64,000 bases of DNA, taken from positions 41,917,391 through 41,981,390 of the forward strand of contig NC_089272.1 in assembly GCF_963678975.1 (NCBI RefSeq), written 5' to 3'. The translations under genes were made by a program, and so were the position numbers. This DNA comes from Dysidea avara. Taxonomy: Eukaryota > Porifera > Demospongiae > Dictyoceratida > Dysideidae. Below, one piece after another: positions 60,366-64,000 of the stretch (position 1 is its first letter; each line of letters opens with the position of its first letter). The notes beneath the pieces are model-generated. The model was not told the origin of the DNA. It searched no databases and saw only the letters and a program-made list of their open reading frames with translations.

Positions 60366-61149
60366 TACTTGACATGGATTGAATCTACAGTGACATCTGT
60401 CTTAGTGGCCACCTGCTAAAAAGACCACCTCTAAAAAAAGTTTCTCTAGTTAGACATTTTTATGTTAACCCACCACAACCTTTGGCCTATGAAGGCCAAA
60501 AATTTTCGGCCCGAAAACCATTTTAGACAAACAGATGGACTCTGATATTATAAAGATTCTAGCTTATCACTGACTGTTACATTGAGATGATGATAATGGA
60601 CACCTTCCAGCTTAGAATTACCATGATATATACAGGTAGCTCTGTCTTCCGCTTTCGAAAATGAAGTGCATGTCTCTATAGGAAAAGTTTATTCCCCACT
60701 GTAAGTGTTGTATTGATATAATACTAAAATGCACGCTACTAAAGTCAGTTCAGTTGTTTACTAAAAGCTCAGTTTAACTCATAAATATGTATGGTGTACG
60801 GTGTAGCTACACTACATTACAACAATAGCCAACCACAACTTCTCAAATCAATAATATCCTGCTGGCCATGGGATGTTATATATACAAGAGTAATGTATGA
60901 TAATATACAGGAAATGGTCAGTATCATGAGGTGATATTATTAATGAGGTCATAAATGTACCTTTGCTGTGTTCCAGACCTACTTGACTTGGCCACTATAA
61001 AAAGCAGTTTAAAGTCATTAGCTAGACATTGCACTGCAGTTTTTTTACCCTGCTATTATCAGAATTCTTTTAAGACACACAAGATTACAGTAGTTGTACA
61101 TTTATAATAGATCACCATATCATAATTTTTTGTTGTGCCATCATCGATC

Positions 61150-61988
61150 ATTGAATTTGAGGTAGTCTACACACACACAACCATTGACTATTCTAGCTAC
61201 TTGGTGGTTGACTCTTAATCATCAACCATTGCATTGTGAGATGATTTTTAGACATATGACCATTGACTATTCTAGCTACTTGATAGTTGACACGGCACCA
61301 TCGATCATTGCCTGTGAGGTGGTCTACACACACAACCACTGACTATTCTAGCTACTTGATAGCTAGTTGACACATCACCATCGATCATTGCATGTGAGGT
61401 GGTCTACACAGACAACTACTGACTATTCTAGCTACTTGATGGTTGACTCTTCATCATCAAACATTACATTGTGAGATGATTTTCAAACATACGATCATTG
61501 ACTATTCTAGCTACTTGATGGTTGACACATCACCATCAATCATTGCATGTGAGGTGGTCTACACACACAACCACTGACTATTCTAGCTACTTGATAGTTG
61601 ACACATCACCATCGATCATTGCATGTGAGGTGGTCTACACAGACAACTACTGACTATTCTATCTACTTGATGGTTGACACATCACCGTCGATCATTGCAT
61701 GTGAGGTGGTCTACACACACAACTACTGACTATTTTAGCTACTTGGTGGTTGACACATCACCATCGATCATTGCATGTGAGGTGGTCTACACACACAACT
61801 ACTAACTATTCTAGCTACTTGATGGTTGACACATCACCATCAATCATTGCATGTGAGGTGGTCTACACAGACAACCATTGACCATTTTAGCTACTTGATG
61901 GTTGACACATCACCGTCAATCATTGCATGTGAGGTGGTCTACACAGACAACTACTGACCATTCTAGCTACTTGATGGTTGACACATCT
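61150..61988 (-). repeat. Minisatellite block 2 of arm D
   Basis: About 11 units of the 76-bp type. It is closest in order to arm A, including a TCTTAATCATCAACCATTGC variant unit near the start. Confidence 0.85.
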
Positions 61989-62821
61989 TTAGTATACATA
62001 CATCCATATAAAAATAACATCAAAATGGATATCTCGACCCCTGATTAGAGTAAAAACTAAAGGTCCCCCTGATTACAGTAAAGGTGGAAGTGCTATCCTT
62101 TAATAGTTTGATATATGTATCATGCTTATCATTTAAATGACCTTAAGTACATCCTCTGCATTTATGTTGACACAAAAAAAATCCTCTCTTATTCTAGCTC
62201 GTGCTACCAGGTGTAAAAGACAAAAGAAGAAGAAGAAAACTTTGACCCATTAGCCTTTTTGCTTTAGATGCTATCATAATATTATCAAGCATAATATCTT
62301 ACGTGCCATCTTTATGGTCTACATGGAGTGACATTCTGATTTAAGGAGATGCCCATCTCATACGGGTCAGACACCAGTGAGCCACACAAAATGTGCCTTC
62401 TCAAATTTGCTTCCAGTCCCACCAATCCAACAGGGTTACTGTCACTATGACTATTAGACCAGTACAGAGTTCGAGTCTAAAAATCTGAAGCTGCATCTGA
62501 ATCAATTTTGATGTTGACATTGAATCTGGATCATCAAATGAGTCAGATTGATGGTGATGGACCGACATTGAATTAGACCATTATATTATGTATCATATTA
62601 CTGACATCACTTATTTAACAAAGTATCATGATGTCACATTTGAGAATCACAATGTTTAAAACCAAAATGTAGAAATTTTAAACATTGGTCACAATACCAC
62701 TGCTGGATGACTCCACTATTATTGGAATTTTAAAGATATACAAGATTACACCAATTACGCATGTATAATACTGCAGATAAACTAGATTCAGTGAAAAAAG
62801 TAACATACATGTACAAGATTC

Positions 62822-64000
62822 TTACAGTTGTGCTTTAAGCTGCATGGTTATAGCAACAAAACATAAAAGTCCATCACGAAACATTGTTTTGTTATTGTTC
62901 ACTAAGCTGTGAAAAATATCTTCAAAGCTTGGCGATTGTTCAGTAAATGTTTTCTCCATCCTAGTAGTCACCAAATCCTCCCATTCTGCCAATGGATCTT
63001 GTCCGAACTCACTGAACAGTACCTCCATTCTCTTCATATTGTCTGCCAGCTTCGTTGGCTGCTGGGACCACGGAGTTGTCAATAGGTTTTGTCTGATTGT
63101 TTTGAGCCATCAGCACGTTTGGAATACCCCTGCCTGTACAAAAAGAAATGATTATATAACTTATAAGATTTAGTGACAGTTATGCATAAACACTGTGCAT
63201 TGATTTTTTTTTGATATACCTCGGATCCAATGCTCATTCCAGGCAGCCACAAACTTTTTCATCCCTACTTGGCTAACTTGGATGCTATACCAGGAGACAC
63301 AAAATTTGACATCGTCATGATGATGTTCCAAGTTAAAATCGTGGTTTTCTTGTATTCAATTAGGATGGCCTTAATCGGATAGCTTAATTACCCTTCCATT
63401 GACTTCAACCCGGATCCTTTCAACCACATGATTCTATTATACAAAAGTCAACACGTTATCCAATGCTAACAAGTACACTGTATAGCATAATAGTGTGTAT
63501 GTACTGCTTGTTAATTAAAATTTAATTTTGCATCAATGCTAATATTTTATCCGATCTTTAAAATGTATAAAAGTTATTTATCCTGTATGTGTATCCAATT
63601 GAAATATCTACTTTAGCTAGTTGCTGACATTGTTAATTTTACTATCAGAAAGTTAAGGTTATTTCATCACGTCACAAAATCTCACCTGGGTTGAGGATGT
63701 TTGCGCAAATGAGGTGGTGCAGAAGGGTTTCTTCTATATTCTGCCAGCTGTTCCTGCATGTACAGCATTAGATACCACTACTTCCCGTGATCAACCCTGA
63801 GTTTATCCCACATTCCATAGTGGCAGATGATCTGTCTAAACAATAATAAACAGACACTTGTACACATACATGAGATGGTAGTATGTAAAGTACATATAGC
63901 ACGTATTATACTTGTAGTGCCTAACGTAATACCTGTATATACACTGTCTCGTAAACCGTGTAGTTGTTTTGATTGGCATAGTAGTAAACGCCACAATTTT
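62822..64000 (-). pseudogene. Integrase gene, arm D copy (runs off the window)
   Basis: Minus-strand exons: 62,822-63,133, 63,220-63,433, 63,686-63,835 and the start of the core exon from 63,933 to the window edge. Splice borders match arm C. It has the same TAG after VDHGK, the same base loss and the same frame change after YEENGG. Private changes include two extra bases in GTTTGCGCAAATGAG (about 63,703) and an ACC-to-GAA type substitution giving TRMEKTF. It encodes the same non-functional integrase. Confidence 0.85.

Larger units (their letters stand above)
54675..64000 (+). repeat. Arm D of the large fold-back repeat family (cut by the window end)
   Basis: Collinear with arm B and mirrored to arm C. 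It contains a 200-N gap with an apparent false duplication, the hAT-like insertion at 57.6 kb, both minisatellite blocks and the minus-strand integrase exons. The window ends inside the core exon. Confidence 0.9.

Noticed and set aside
1..64000. tRNA or rRNA genes
   Set aside because: Only a SINE-type tRNA-like head at about 23,985 was seen. No complete tRNA cloverleaf or rRNA core sequence was recognised.

Overview
The window is repeat-rich, AT-rich animal DNA with spliceosomal introns (several of about 48-250 nt) and no convincing intact host gene. The mix of transposon-derived gene families (a retroviral-type integrase with an 'HIDQNEK' active-site stretch, and a DUF7869-like gene with an 'HADNCxGQNKN' motif), tRNA-type SINE sequence and many short inverted-repeat elements suggests a marine invertebrate, most likely a demosponge of the Amphimedon type. 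That assignment is inference.

The dominant structure is one repeat family, an 'arm' of about 7-8 kb, present four times: A (from the left window edge to about 15 kb, forward, swollen by nested insertions), B (38.75-45.90 kb, forward), C (46.6-54.67 kb, reverse) and D (54.68-64 kb, forward, cut by the window end). B, C and D alternate in orientation. C and D form a giant palindrome with its axis at base 54,674. Each arm carries a GC-rich 33-bp-stem hairpin at its inner end, two minisatellite blocks (units about 68 and 76 bp) in the middle, and at the outer end a multi-exon integrase gene pointing away from the hairpin end; in B the gene has been replaced by another element. The readable integrase copies share the same stop codon and frameshifts, so the gene was dead before the arms multiplied.

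Comparing arms as filled and empty sites dates and delimits several insertions: an 8.48-kb CACTA-like element (1,009-9,488, TSD TAG), two hAT-like elements with 5-bp TSDs, a TA-flanked MITE, a GTGAC-ended MITE, and a 0.47-kb insertion at 12.7 kb. The CACTA-like element itself hosts a decayed Tc1/IS630-type transposase element (4.82-6.81 kb), a 57-nt hairpin, a fold-back element and another hAT-like MITE.

Between 15 and 38 kb lie scrambled integrase exons (15.0-17.8 kb), a 328-bp near-perfect hairpin followed by a 2-kb minisatellite of 30-31-bp units (19.2-21.6 kb), a fold-back element containing SINE sequence (23.6-25.2 kb), two decayed copies of a DUF7869-like gene (26.4-29.0 and 34.6-37.6 kb, minus strand), a CACTA MITE (31.8 kb) and collagen-like exon fragments (33.2-33.6 kb). 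A short module containing CTATTAGAGTATCTCGATCT or a close variant recurs seven times, mostly in or beside 5-bp-TSD elements. A 200-N gap at 55,512 is flanked by an apparent 836-bp false duplication. Everything was read by eye; identities were not computed.
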